A DNA stretch of 19,779 nucleotides from an uncultured Eubacteriales bacterium (GCA_900551145.1 URUQ01000008.1:1-19779), one strand, 5' to 3'. Positions 7,254 to 14,859 are shown, counted from the stretch's first letter. The notes: generated by a model from the letters alone, not told the origin. A program made the numbers and translations.

Positions 7254-9452
7254 ATGATAAGACTGATAAACGAAAAAACGTGCTATGTAAACGGCACTCT
7301 CATAAGCGAAAAAGAGGCAATCTCGCAAGGTATAATGCCTTCAACGAGCGGTACGATTGCGCACGACGTGCTTTGCGCGCATAATTTATCAAGCGATGAG
7401 AAAAAACTCAATATCCGCTTTGACGCAATGGCGTCCCACGATATAACGTATGTCGGCATAATTCAGTCGGCAAAGGCAAGCGGACTCAAAGAATTTCCAC
7501 TTCCGTACGTTCTTACCAATTGCCACAATTCGCTTTGTGCGGTAGGCGGTACTATAAACGAGGACGACCACGTTTTCGGTTTATCTTGCGCCAAAAAGTA
7601 CGGTGGAATTTACGTGCCTGCCAACGTTGCGGTTATACACAGTTATATGCGCGAAATGTTTGCGGGTTGCGGAAAGATGATACTCGGTAGCGACTCACAC
7701 ACGCGCTACGGCGCACTCGGAACGCTTGCAATCGGTGAGGGCGGACCCGAACTCGTAAAACAATTGCTCAAACGCACGTACGACATCGATTATCCGCGCG
7801 TTATCGCCGTGGAACTCAAAGGCAAAGTGCGCAAAGGCGTAGGTCCGCAAGACGTTGCGCTTGCGCTTATCGGTGAAGTTTTTAAGAGCGGTTTTGTCAA
7901 AAACGCCGTGCTCGAATTCGTAGGCGAAGGCATAAACGATTTGAGCGTCGAATTTAGAAACGGCATCGACGTTATGACCACCGAAAGCGCGTGCTTGTCC
8001 TCTATTTGGTGCACGGACGAAAAGGTGAAAGAATATCTCTCCGCATACGGAAGAGAGCGCGATTATAGACGACTTCAACCCAAAGACGGCGCGTCGTACG
8101 ACGGCGGTATCGTCATCGATTTGAGCAAGGTCGAGCCGATGATTGCGCTTCCGTTCCATCCGTCCAACGTATATAAACTTGCCGACGTCATTGCCAATCC
8201 GTACGAGATTTTGTCCAAAGCGGAAAAAGAGGGCAACGAACTACTCGGACTTCACGGTGAATACAAACTCACCGACAAGATAAAAAACGGCAAAATCATA
8301 GTGTCGCAAGGCGTTATTGCAGGTTGTGCGGGCGGTACGTACGACAATCTCGTGTGCACCGCAAATATATTGCGAGGCAAGAGAACGGGGGACGGAGCGT
8401 TTTCTCTTTCCGTATATCCGGGCTCTCAATCCACAAATCTTGCACTCGTAAAAAACGGCGCGATTGCGCGCCTTATAGAGAGCGGTGCAATTCTAAAACC
8501 GTGCTTCTGCGGTCCTTGCTTTGGCGCGGGGGACGTGCCTTGCAACAACGGTTTCAGCATAAGACACACCACAAGAAATTTCGAGCGTCGTGAGGGTAGC
8601 AAGCCAAGCGACAAGCAAATTGCATCGGTCGCGCTTATGGACGCGCGCTCCATTGCCGCTACTGCCGCAAACGGCGGTGTGCTTACGACTGCGCTCGGCT
8701 TGGATTTTGACGACGAAATACCCAAATTTGAATATAATCCCGACGTTTACGCGTCAAGGGTATACAACGGATACGGCAAAGCGGATAGTAGCGTAGAACT
8801 CGTTTACGGACCCAATATCACGGATATTCCGCACATCGAACCTATGAAAAACAACGTCGCTCTTAAACTTTGCAGTGTCATCGACGATCCCGTCACCACT
8901 ACGGACGAACTTATTCCGTCGGGCGAAACCTCGTCTTATAGGAGCAATCCGTTGCGCCTTGCGGAATTTGCGCTTTCAAGAAAAGATCCGCAATACGTCG
9001 GCGCAAGTAAAAGCGTTAGAGACGGCAACAACGAGGACGTAAAAGAGGCAATCGCGCTTTGCGGGCTAAACGCCGACGATACCACGATAAATTCTTGCAT
9101 TTTTGCAAAAAAACCGGGTGACGGAAGTGCGAGAGAGCAAGCGGCAAGTTGCCAACGCTTCCTCGGAGGTGGCGCAAACATCGCAAGAGAATACGCAACC
9201 AAGAGATATCGCTCCAACCTTATCAACTGGGGTATGTTACCGCTTTTGGACGGTGAAACCGAGTATAAAAAGGGCGATATCGTGGTGATTAAAGGCGCAA
9301 AAGATAGCGTTTTGCACGGCAAAGATTTTGACGCGTATCTCGTAAGAGGGGGTAAAACGCAAAAGATAGATATCCGTATGGACGCGCTCACCGACGTGGA
9401 AAAACAAATAATCGTTGACGGTTGCCTTATCAACTATTATAAGAAAAACTGA
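7254..9452 (+). CDS. Aconitase-superfamily hydratase (YbhJ-like)
   Basis: The 732-residue protein has the full aconitase fold signatures: GSDSHTR at 145-151, the three expected [4Fe-4S] cysteines C358 (in GVIAGCAGG) and C419/C422 (CGPC), and the swivel-domain active site with S625 and R627 (GSAREQAA, against SSREHAA in classical aconitases). It should therefore bind a 4Fe-4S cluster and catalyse a hydration/dehydration. Many motifs deviate from citrate aconitase and from LeuC/D, and the overall pattern resembles the uncharacterised E. coli YbhJ group, so the substrate is unknown. An extra cysteine (C417) lies beside the cluster motif. The start is ATG at 7254 with AGGAA at 7246-7250. It heads a run of metabolic genes and lies 54 bp before alr. 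Confidence 0.88.
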   Translation: MIRLINEKTCYVNGTLISEKEAISQGIMPSTSGTIAHDVLCAHNLSSDEKKLNIRFDAMASHDITYVGIIQSAKASGLKEFPLPYVLTNCHNSLCAVGGTINEDDHVFGLSCAKKYGGIYVPANVAVIHSYMREMFAGCGKMILGSDSHTRYGALGTLAIGEGGPELVKQLLKRTYDIDYPRVIAVELKGKVRKGVGPQDVALALIGEVFKSGFVKNAVLEFVGEGINDLSVEFRNGIDVMTTESACLSSIWCTDEKVKEYLSAYGRERDYRRLQPKDGASYDGGIVIDLSKVEPMIALPFHPSNVYKLADVIANPYEILSKAEKEGNELLGLHGEYKLTDKIKNGKIIVSQGVIAGCAGGTYDNLVCTANILRGKRTGDGAFSLSVYPGSQSTNLALVKNGAIARLIESGAILKPCFCGPCFGAGDVPCNNGFSIRHTTRNFERREGSKPSDKQIASVALMDARSIAATAANGGVLTTALGLDFDDEIPKFEYNPDVYASRVYNGYGKADSSVELVYGPNITDIPHIEPMKNNVALKLCSVIDDPVTTTDELIPSGETSSYRSNPLRLAEFALSRKDPQYVGASKSVRDGNNEDVKEAIALCGLNADDTTINSCIFAKKPGDGSAREQAASCQRFLGGGANIAREYATKRYRSNLINWGMLPLLDGETEYKKGDIVVIKGAKDSVLHGKDFDAYLVRGGKTQKIDIRMDALTDVEKQIIVDGCLINYYKKN

Positions 9453-9506
9453 TTGCACGATAACTTATGTCGGCGCATAAAATGATAGCCGAGGTGGGTT
9501 ATAAAA

Positions 9507-10544
9507 CTGAAAATCGTCGTTGACCTTGACGTTATAAGGCGCAACATTTTGAGAGCAAAAGCGGACGTAAAAGTGCCGATTATTCTTATGGCGAAAGCGG
9601 ACGCTTACGGCTTCGGCATAACGGAAGTTGCCAACGTGGCGGAAGACATTGTAGACGCATTCGGGGTGGTTACACTCCAAGAAGCGGAACGATTGCGAGA
9701 AGTAGGCATAGTCAAAGACATATTGTTATGCGCGTGCGCATGTGAGGAACTGAAAAAAGCGTGCGATTTGAACGTTATAATCGCAGTGCACGATATAGAG
9801 CAAGTGAATGCGCTCCTATCGCTTGCAAAAGGCGGATATATCTACCCGCAAAAAGTGCGATTACATATCAAGGTCGACAGCGGTATGCACAGGCTCGGCT
9901 TTGATATTGACGGGGTAAAAAATGCCGTTAGAATACTGAAAAATCACGGATTTTGCGTTGATGGCGTATATTCTCATTTGCGCAACGGAACTCAAAATCA
10001 AAAACACGTTTTCGACGAGTGTATAAAGGCTGTCAAAGAGGTATATCCGAGCGCGATTGCACACCTTGCGTCAACGCACTCTATGTACAACGAGGCTTTG
10101 CGATACGATGCCGTGCGCCTCGGAATAGGCGCATACACGGGAGCGATGAGCGTATATTCGCAAGTGATTGAGTCGCGTTTCGTGGGGAAAGGGGAAATCG
10201 TCAGTTACGGAGACTACGTTTTGCCAAACGATACCAACACGGCGGTGATTTTCGGCGGATATGCCGATGGCGTGTGTAGAGAAAATCCGTCCGACGTGTA
10301 TATAAGCGGGCGCGCGTGCAAGGTTATAGGCAACGTGTGTATGGATACTTTCGTTGTCGATACGGGTGAGTATTTGTCAAGCGTCGGTGAAGAAGTCGTG
10401 CTTTTAGACGGCAAAAGCGTGCAAACGGTGGCAAAACAAAGAAATACGATAGAATACACGGTGTATACGTCATTCAAAGGACGTGTGCAAAGATATTATA
10501 AACGCAATGGACAAGAAATCGGCGAGAAAGATAGCCAAGACTAA
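9507..10544 (+). CDS. alr: Alanine racemase
   Basis: PLP enzyme that interconverts L- and D-alanine for peptidoglycan. The PLP lysine is K30 in MAKADAYGFG. R129 (HRLGFD), the second catalytic tyrosine Y234 (VSYGDY), GGYADGVCR (250-258) and the CMD motif (278-280) are all present. The family's N-terminal strand begins upstream of the first conventional start (TTG at 9549). The frame continues back to CTG at 9507, giving MKIVVDLDVIRRNI after initiation, with GAGGTGGG at 9491-9498 as Shine-Dalgarno. In-frame stops at 9483 and 9486 bound it. The resulting 345 residues is slightly short for the family. The segment that usually reads RpGialYG is altered to RLGIGAYTG. The last 13 codons overlap the next gene. 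Confidence 0.9.
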   Translation: MKIVVDLDVIRRNILRAKADVKVPIILMAKADAYGFGITEVANVAEDIVDAFGVVTLQEAERLREVGIVKDILLCACACEELKKACDLNVIIAVHDIEQVNALLSLAKGGYIYPQKVRLHIKVDSGMHRLGFDIDGVKNAVRILKNHGFCVDGVYSHLRNGTQNQKHVFDECIKAVKEVYPSAIAHLASTHSMYNEALRYDAVRLGIGAYTGAMSVYSQVIESRFVGKGEIVSYGDYVLPNDTNTAVIFGGYADGVCRENPSDVYISGRACKVIGNVCMDTFVVDTGEYLSSVGEEVVLLDGKSVQTVAKQRNTIEYTVYTSFKGRVQRYYKRNGQEIGEKDSQD

Positions 10545-11082
10545 TATATCCAAACTTTCTGCCCCTCAAAAAGAGTGGGCAAGCGGTGCGATTGCCGACG
10601 CGATAAGCGGTCTCGAAGCATTCAAGCGCGCGCACAAAGTTTTCATATATTTGGGTACGGCAACCGAACCCGACACGCAAGAAATCGTCGGGCTTGCGCT
10701 TATGGCGGAAAAAGTAGTTTGCGTGCCGAGGGTGCGCGGTGAGGATATGGACGCTATCGCCATTACCCCGTTTACGGATTTTCGTACCAACAAGTGGGGT
10801 ATACTCGAACCTGTCGGTTCGCACAAAGTGGACGAAATCGACCTTGCAATCGTGCCTCTCGTGGCTTACGACGGTCTTAATAGACTCGGACACGGCAAAG
10901 GATATTACGATAGATATCTTTCGGCGCACGATTGTTACGTAATAGGTCTTGCGTTCGATTGTCAAAAAATCGACGGTTTGGAAGCGGAGCAAAACGATAT
11001 TCCGCTCGATTGCCTCGTCACCGAAAGAAGAATCGTTACGTGTGACGGTGAAGAAAAGAATATATTTGGAGATGCGTTATGA
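10507..11082 (+). CDS. 5-formyltetrahydrofolate cyclo-ligase
   Basis: Converts 5-formyl-THF to 5,10-methenyl-THF using ATP, returning a storage or inhibitory folate to the one-carbon pool that FolD (encoded 4 kb downstream) also uses. The signature RLGHGKGYYDRYL is at 126-138, with the substrate-loop GILEP at 98-102 and an N-terminal Lys/Arg cluster (KKSARK) as in the family. I prefer ATG at 10507 (191 residues) because the family normally begins with this basic helix. A GTG at 10483 preceded closely by AAAGGA would add eight residues and enlarge the overlap with alr. The gene overlaps alr by 38 bp and the next gene by 4 bp, so it is cotranscribed and probably translationally coupled. Confidence 0.92.
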   Translation: MDKKSARKIAKTNISKLSAPQKEWASGAIADAISGLEAFKRAHKVFIYLGTATEPDTQEIVGLALMAEKVVCVPRVRGEDMDAIAITPFTDFRTNKWGILEPVGSHKVDEIDLAIVPLVAYDGLNRLGHGKGYYDRYLSAHDCYVIGLAFDCQKIDGLEAEQNDIPLDCLVTERRIVTCDGEEKNIFGDAL

Positions 11083-12089
11083 GAGTGGTTGCGGGCAAAT
11101 ATCGCGGTAAAAATCTTGCCTCGCCAAAAGACGAGAGCGTTCGTCCTACAACGACGAGAATAAAAGAGACGCTTTTCAACGTGCTTCAAGGCTACGTTTC
11201 GGGCGCGACGGTGCTCGATTTGTTTGCGGGAAGCGGTGCGCTCGGCATAGAGTGCATTTCGCGCGGAGCAAGCGACGTGACCTTCGTTGACAGAAGCAAG
11301 GACAGTATTGCTTTGGTGTATCAAAATCTCAAAGGCATAGACGGCAATTACAAGGTTGTCAATGCGGATTTTTCTTCCGCTTTGCGTTCAAGTTACGTGT
11401 CGGGAAAAAAGTTCGACCTTATATTCCTCGATCCGCCGTATGCGACAAATCTTGCCGAACTTGCAATCGAACTCATTATTCAACTCGACCTACTCAACGA
11501 GGACGGAATAATCGTATTCGAGCACGGTGCGGAGAAGTCGTACGAGATACAAGATCTGCGCTTTAAACAACGCACAAAGAAGATGGGCACGGTTACGGCG
11601 GAGTTCATTTCCCGCAAAAAAGTGGGGCTTATGACGGGCAGTTTCGACCCATTTACGAGAGGCCACGAGGCGGTGCTCGACGAGGCACTTTGCGACTTTG
11701 ACGAAGTGGTGGTGGCGTGCCTCATCAATCCGGACAAAAAGTACACTTTTAACGAGGCTCAACGCCTTGCGATATGCGAGGAAGTGTGCAAATTCAAGAA
11801 AGGCGCGCGCGCCTTGTTATCTCACGAATATGCGGTGGACATCGCAAAAGAAGTGGGGGCAACAGCACTGATTAGAGGTATAAGAGACGACAAAGACCGC
11901 GCGTACGAAGAGGATATGGCAAAGTACAATAAAGAACACGGTTACGACACCGTCTTTATCACGCTTGACCGCTACAACGACGTGAGTTCCACGCTGGTAA
12001 GGGAGCAAATCTCAAACGGGGATTATCGCAATCTTCCGCCTTGCGTAGTTCCGCTCGTAACATCCAAAGATTTTGCAAATCTCAAATAA
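11079..12089 (+). CDS. rsmD-coaD: Fused 16S rRNA m2G966 methyltransferase and phosphopantetheine adenylyltransferase (RsmD-CoaD)
   Basis: One 336-codon frame encodes two complete enzymes that are normally separate neighbouring genes. Residues 1-180 are RsmD: RVVAGKYRGK at the start, SAM-binding DLFAGSGALGIE (47-58) and catalytic DPPY (118-121). Residues 181-336 are CoaD, the fourth step of coenzyme A synthesis: GSFDPFTRGH (187-196, with the TxGH nucleotidyltransferase motif), ALIRGIRD (263-270) and VSSTLVRE (302-309). CoaD has its usual size of about 155-160 residues. No stop codon, Shine-Dalgarno or linker separates them: the last RsmD strand (GTVTAEFISRK) runs straight into the first CoaD strand (KVGLMTG). 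An internal GTG (V182) or ATG (M185) could initiate CoaD but has no ribosome site. It overlaps the preceding stop by 4 bp (ATGA). Confidence 0.93.
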   Translation: MRVVAGKYRGKNLASPKDESVRPTTTRIKETLFNVLQGYVSGATVLDLFAGSGALGIECISRGASDVTFVDRSKDSIALVYQNLKGIDGNYKVVNADFSSALRSSYVSGKKFDLIFLDPPYATNLAELAIELIIQLDLLNEDGIIVFEHGAEKSYEIQDLRFKQRTKKMGTVTAEFISRKKVGLMTGSFDPFTRGHEAVLDEALCDFDEVVVACLINPDKKYTFNEAQRLAICEEVCKFKKGARALLSHEYAVDIAKEVGATALIRGIRDDKDRAYEEDMAKYNKEHGYDTVFITLDRYNDVSSTLVREQISNGDYRNLPPCVVPLVTSKDFANLK

Positions 12090-12141
12090 ATCTCTAAACA
12101 GTGGCAAAATCGATAAATAATCGACTATAAAACGAAAAACA

Positions 12142-12154
12142 CGCGCATTGCGCG
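12142..12154 (+). promoter_or_regulatory. Short GC hairpin in the leader of the coiled-coil gene
   Basis: CGCGC (12142-12146) and GCGCG (12150-12154) form a perfect 5-bp stem with an ATT loop in the 100-bp gap after the RsmD-CoaD gene. It lies 35 bp before the ATG and about 20 bp before the Shine-Dalgarno AAGGGG. It has no T-run, so it is not a classic terminator. Confidence 0.3.
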
Positions 12155-12189
12155 CAACAATATAAAAATTATACAAAAGGGGACGTAAT

Positions 12190-12639
12190 ATGGAAACCAT
12201 TGATATGCTCATCAACGAAATCGAAAGCGAAGTGCTCAAAGCCAAAAAAGCCGCGTTCAGCAACACGGACATCGTTATCAACAAAGCCGTTTTGCTTGAC
12301 CTCATTTCAAGATTTAGAGCAAGTTATCCGCTCGTTTTGCGTGAGGCAACTCAAATCAAGAAGGAGCGCGACGACATCATAGCCAAAGCCGAAGCGTACG
12401 CCAACGACACTATGGACAAAGCGGAAGCAAGGGCAAAGCAAATGATGACCGAGACCGAAGTCTACAATCGTGCCAAAACCGAAGCCGAGCAAATGCAACG
12501 CGAAGCCGAAGAAAACTATCACAAAATGGACTACGAAGCTCGCTCGCTTGCTTTCAACATTCTTGACGGTGCTGAAAAATCTATGCGTGACGGACTTAGT
12601 ATAATTAACGATAGAAAACGCGCACTCGTGGAACAATGA
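12190..12639 (+). CDS. Small coiled-coil protein, conserved next to coaD in Clostridia
   Basis: The 149-residue cytoplasmic protein is rich in Ala, Glu and Lys. Residues 53-140 are almost continuously helical with heptad-like spacing, so they form a long coiled coil; the first 50 residues form a short helical domain ending near 'LLDLISRFRASYP'. From memory, clostridial genomes often carry such a gene beside rsmD/coaD, annotated as an ATPase, ATP-synthase E/b-like subunit or DivIVA-like protein. No nucleotide-binding motif is visible here, so 'ATPase' would be misleading. Function unknown; a scaffolding or cell-division role is only a guess from the architecture. AAAAGGGG precedes the ATG. Its stop codon lies inside the left arm of the hairpin repeat. 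Confidence 0.8.
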   Translation: METIDMLINEIESEVLKAKKAAFSNTDIVINKAVLLDLISRFRASYPLVLREATQIKKERDDIIAKAEAYANDTMDKAEARAKQMMTETEVYNRAKTEAEQMQREAEENYHKMDYEARSLAFNILDGAEKSMRDGLSIINDRKRALVEQ

Positions 12640-12762
12640 GCGCGCTATTGAGCGAATAACTGCGTCACTGCACGTTCGCGACAAAATCACGTACGCTCGT
12701 GTACGTTGGGTTTTGTCTCAAACGCACAGTTCCTTGTTCTTCATCTCAATATCACACTCATT
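12635..12762. repeat. Long hairpin repeat, copy 1 (shared core 12647-12750)
   Basis: The 104-bp core is organised as block A (15 bp, 12647-12661), a variable arm (19), block B ACAAAATCACGTACGCT, two bases, block B' TGTACGTTGGGTTTTGT, a variable arm (17) and block A' TTGTTCTTCATCTCAAT. The blocks are identical to copy 2 at 15704-15807. The whole folds into one hairpin: ATTGAG with CTCAAT outside, ACAAAA with TTTTGT and ACGTAC with GTACGT near the tip. Eleven of 17 positions of the variable arms pair. Outside the core, 9 of 12 flanking positions on each side also pair (12635-12646 against 12751-12762), taking in the stop codon of the coiled-coil gene. No T-run follows the hairpin. Confidence 0.85.
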
Positions 12763-12800
12763 AAAAGTGAATACCCTTATTCAACACTTTTACTAGATAT

Positions 12801-12806
12801 TATAAT
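12801..12806 (+). promoter_or_regulatory. Putative -10 box for the dehydrogenase gene
   Basis: Consensus TATAAT ends 10 bases before the ATG at 12817, so transcription would start about 4 nt before the start codon. The best -35 (TATTCA, 12778-12783, 17-bp spacer) is poor. There is no Shine-Dalgarno sequence, which agrees with a near-leaderless transcript. Confidence 0.4.
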
Positions 12807-12816
12807 CAACAAATTT

Positions 12817-13752
12817 ATGAAAATAGTAATTCTTGACGGCGCTAGCGCCAAAGGTAAAGAACTCAATTTTGACTTTCTCAATGCGTACGGGGACGTGACG
12901 TATTACGATTATACTGCGCCGGATGACGTCGTGGAACGTATCGGCGGGGCGGAAATCGTCATTGTCAACAAGGTGGTTTTGTCAAAAGCCGTGCTTTCAA
13001 AGTGCCAAAACGTCAAACTTATCAGCGTTTTGGCAACGGGCTACAACGTCATCGATATTGAGTACGCAAAAGAGAGAGGCATAACGGTGTGCAACGTGCC
13101 GTATTACAGCACAGATTCCGTTGCGCAACTCGTGTTTGCGTTTATCCTTGAGTTTGCTTCAAAAACCGCACTTCACGCATCGTCCGTGCGTAACGGAGAT
13201 TGGCAAAAGAGCCGTGATTTTTCCTATACCGACGATACCATATTCGAACTATACGGCAAAACGCTCGGCATAATCGGATACGGGAGCATCGGCAAAAAAG
13301 TGGCGCAAATAGGCAAAGCGTTCGGTATGAACGTACTTGTTCACAATCGCACGCCGTTTGAGGGAAGCGTAAGCAAGGAAGAAGTGTTTTCAAATGCCGA
13401 TTTTGTGACGCTTCATTGTCCTCTCAACGCCCAATCCGCGCTTATGATAAACGAGCAGTCCTTGTCGCTTTTCAAGCCGACAGCGTATCTTGTAAACACG
13501 GCACGAGGCGGTATTGTGGACGAAAACGCGCTTGCAAACGCGCTCAACGAGGGTAGAATCGCGGGAGCGGGGCTTGACGTCCTCACGATAGAACCGCCAA
13601 CTGCGAACAATCCGCTTATAAGTGCCAAAAACTGCCTTATCACACCGCATATCGCGTGGGCAACTATTGAGGCGCGCACGAGACTGATGCATGCGACGGA
13701 AGACAACGTGAGAGCGTTTTTGCAAAACAATCCGATAAATAAGGTCAATTGA
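12817..13752 (+). CDS. D-2-hydroxyacid dehydrogenase, glycerate-dehydrogenase-like
   Basis: NAD(P)-dependent enzyme that interconverts 2-oxoacids and D-2-hydroxyacids. Of its 311 residues, the Rossmann motif GYGSIG is at 154-159 and the catalytic triad is R230 (NTARGG), E259 (DVLTIEP) and H278 (ITPHIAW). The N-terminal stretch (KIVILDG) and 'VLATGYNVID' and 'YSTDSVAQ' resemble glycerate/hydroxypyruvate reductases, but the substrate cannot be fixed from sequence. I chose ATG at 12817 because the protein begins there with the family's first beta strand; an in-frame extension to 12706 runs through the hairpin repeat and is not protein-like. No Shine-Dalgarno precedes it and a TATAAT lies 10 bases upstream. 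Its stop starts an inverted-repeat region and it converges on mgtC. Confidence 0.9.
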   Translation: MKIVILDGASAKGKELNFDFLNAYGDVTYYDYTAPDDVVERIGGAEIVIVNKVVLSKAVLSKCQNVKLISVLATGYNVIDIEYAKERGITVCNVPYYSTDSVAQLVFAFILEFASKTALHASSVRNGDWQKSRDFSYTDDTIFELYGKTLGIIGYGSIGKKVAQIGKAFGMNVLVHNRTPFEGSVSKEEVFSNADFVTLHCPLNAQSALMINEQSLSLFKPTAYLVNTARGGIVDENALANALNEGRIAGAGLDVLTIEPPTANNPLISAKNCLITPHIAWATIEARTRLMHATEDNVRAFLQNNPINKVN

Positions 13753-13849
13753 CTTTCGTAAAATTTAAATAGTAGGGTGTGTGCAAAACGAATTTTTGAT
13801 TGAGCATCAAAAGTATCAATGTCAAATCGGGATAACTCCTACCGAAAGT
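13752..13849. repeat. Nested imperfect inverted repeat after the dehydrogenase gene
   Basis: ACTTTCG (13752-13758) and GTAGG (13772-13776) on the left match CCTAC (13838-13842) and CGAAAGT (13843-13849) on the right, with a 13-base A/T insertion between the two left parts. In the middle, TTTTGAT (13794-13800) and ATCAAAA (13806-13812) form a hairpin with loop TGAGC. The left arm starts at the last base of the dehydrogenase stop codon. It is not a terminator (no T-run) and shares no blocks with the 104-bp repeat. Confidence 0.45.
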
Positions 13850-13877
13850 GACATAATTTTTGTTGAAAAACGTATAA

Positions 13878-13904
13878 AAAAGACGGCTTTTTGAGCCGTC
13901 TTTT
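13878..13904. terminator. Bidirectional intrinsic terminator
   Basis: AAAAGACGGCT (13878-13888) and AGCCGTCTTTT (13894-13904) form a perfect 11-bp stem with loop TTTTG. The stem's own T-run serves the plus-strand dehydrogenase and the A-run on the left serves as T-run for the convergent minus-strand mgtC-like gene. It lies between the two converging stops. Confidence 0.9.
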
Positions 13905-13923
13905 GTGTTGCGTTTTTTTGCGA

Positions 13924-14628
13924 TTATTCGTCGCTACGTTCTATTGAAAGCACGTGAGAAGGGAATGAACGTATCACGTCGTTGAGTTTATCCACGGAAA
14001 ATTCGTCCGTGGTGGAAACCTCAACTTGTGCAATCATTTTTTCGTCTTGCATTTTTGCCTTGTATGACGTGACTTTATTAGAGCCGAGTTTGTCGGTGAT
14101 TTGTTTGAGAATATCGTCGTTTTCCACCCAAATTTGTATTCTTATAACGGAGATGTGTCTTGTGGTGAACGCTTTGATAGGGATATGGAGAACGAGCTGG
14201 ATAAGCACGATAATGACTGCTGCACAAACGCCTGTAACGACGAAACCGCTTCCGATTGCCATGCCGATTGCCGCGGTTGCCCATATGCCTGCTGCTGTGG
14301 TAAGACCGTGCATAACGTCTCTACGGTACATAATTATACCCGCGCCCAAAAAGCCGATACCGGTTACGACTTGCGACGCGATACGAGTTGCGTCCCCCGT
14401 AAATTTGCTTCCGGAAATATCGCTGAAAAGCGGTTCGGCGAGGTATTTTGACAAAATCATAAACAAGCAAGCCGCAAGACACACGATTGCGTGAGTGCGG
14501 ATACCTGCTTCTTTACTGCGCGATTTTCTTTCAAGACCGATGACGAACCCGCAAATCACCGCAACCAACATTCTTACGATGAAGTGCCACACGTCACCCG
14601 TCCAATCTACTACTGCCCAAGTATTCAT
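13924..14628 (-). CDS. MgtC/SapB family membrane protein
   Basis: The 234-residue protein has the MgtC signature: GLERK (31-35), AGIRTH (41-46) and the GDATRIASQVVTGIGFLGAG block (78-97) with conserved D79. Four to five membrane segments lie in the first 150 residues, near 15-31, 47-62, 86-100, 112-127 and 129-148. The C-terminal 75 residues form a cytoplasmic ACT-like domain. Characterised relatives affect magnesium-limited growth and virulence and inhibit F-type ATP synthase; the role in commensal anaerobes is not established. ATG at 14628 follows AAGGAAAAA on its strand. It is monocistronic, with a near-perfect promoter and a shared terminator. No M-box or other long leader is present (leader about 22 nt), so magnesium control by riboswitch is not supported. 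Confidence 0.92.
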   Translation of the reverse strand: MNTWAVVDWTGDVWHFIVRMLVAVICGFVIGLERKSRSKEAGIRTHAIVCLAACLFMILSKYLAEPLFSDISGSKFTGDATRIASQVVTGIGFLGAGIIMYRRDVMHGLTTAAGIWATAAIGMAIGSGFVVTGVCAAVIIVLIQLVLHIPIKAFTTRHISVIRIQIWVENDDILKQITDKLGSNKVTSYKAKMQDEKMIAQVEVSTTDEFSVDKLNDVIRSFPSHVLSIERSDE

Positions 14629-14656
14629 AATTTTTCCTTAAAATATTTATCAACTT

Positions 14657-14685
14657 ATTATATTATCGAGACTTGAAAATGTCAA
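14657..14685 (-). promoter_or_regulatory. Consensus promoter of the mgtC-like gene
   Basis: Read on the minus strand: TTGACA (14685-14680), exactly 17 bp, then TATAAT (14662-14657). Both hexamers are perfect consensus. The expected start is near 14650, giving a leader of about 22 nt that contains the Shine-Dalgarno AAGGA. Confidence 0.88.
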
Positions 14686-14806
14686 TATTTATACAAAAAT
14701 TTCTTTTTTGGTGGTTTAGATGTATGGTTTTTACGGTGATATTGAAACGCATAGACGACGAAATCGTACAAAACTTGAGTTTTATGCGCAAATTGTATCG
14801 CGTCGA

Positions 14807-14835
14807 TTGTGTTTTTGCGATTTTGGGATTATAAT
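14807..14835 (+). promoter_or_regulatory. Promoter of folD
   Basis: TTGTGT (14807-14812), a 17-bp spacer, and consensus TATAAT (14830-14835). Transcription would start near 14842, about 18 nt before the ATG at 14860, leaving just enough room for the Shine-Dalgarno AAAGAGG (14847-14853). Confidence 0.75.
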
Positions 14836-14859
14836 TTAGAAAAACTAAAGAGGCGATAT

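Noticed and set aside
12706..12816. N-terminal extension of the dehydrogenase (37 codons)
   Set aside because: It crosses the right half of the hairpin repeat, and the protein family begins at the KIVILDG strand encoded from 12817.
14629..14656. Magnesium riboswitch (M-box) for the mgtC-like gene
   Set aside because: The predicted leader is about 22 nt, too short for any riboswitch.
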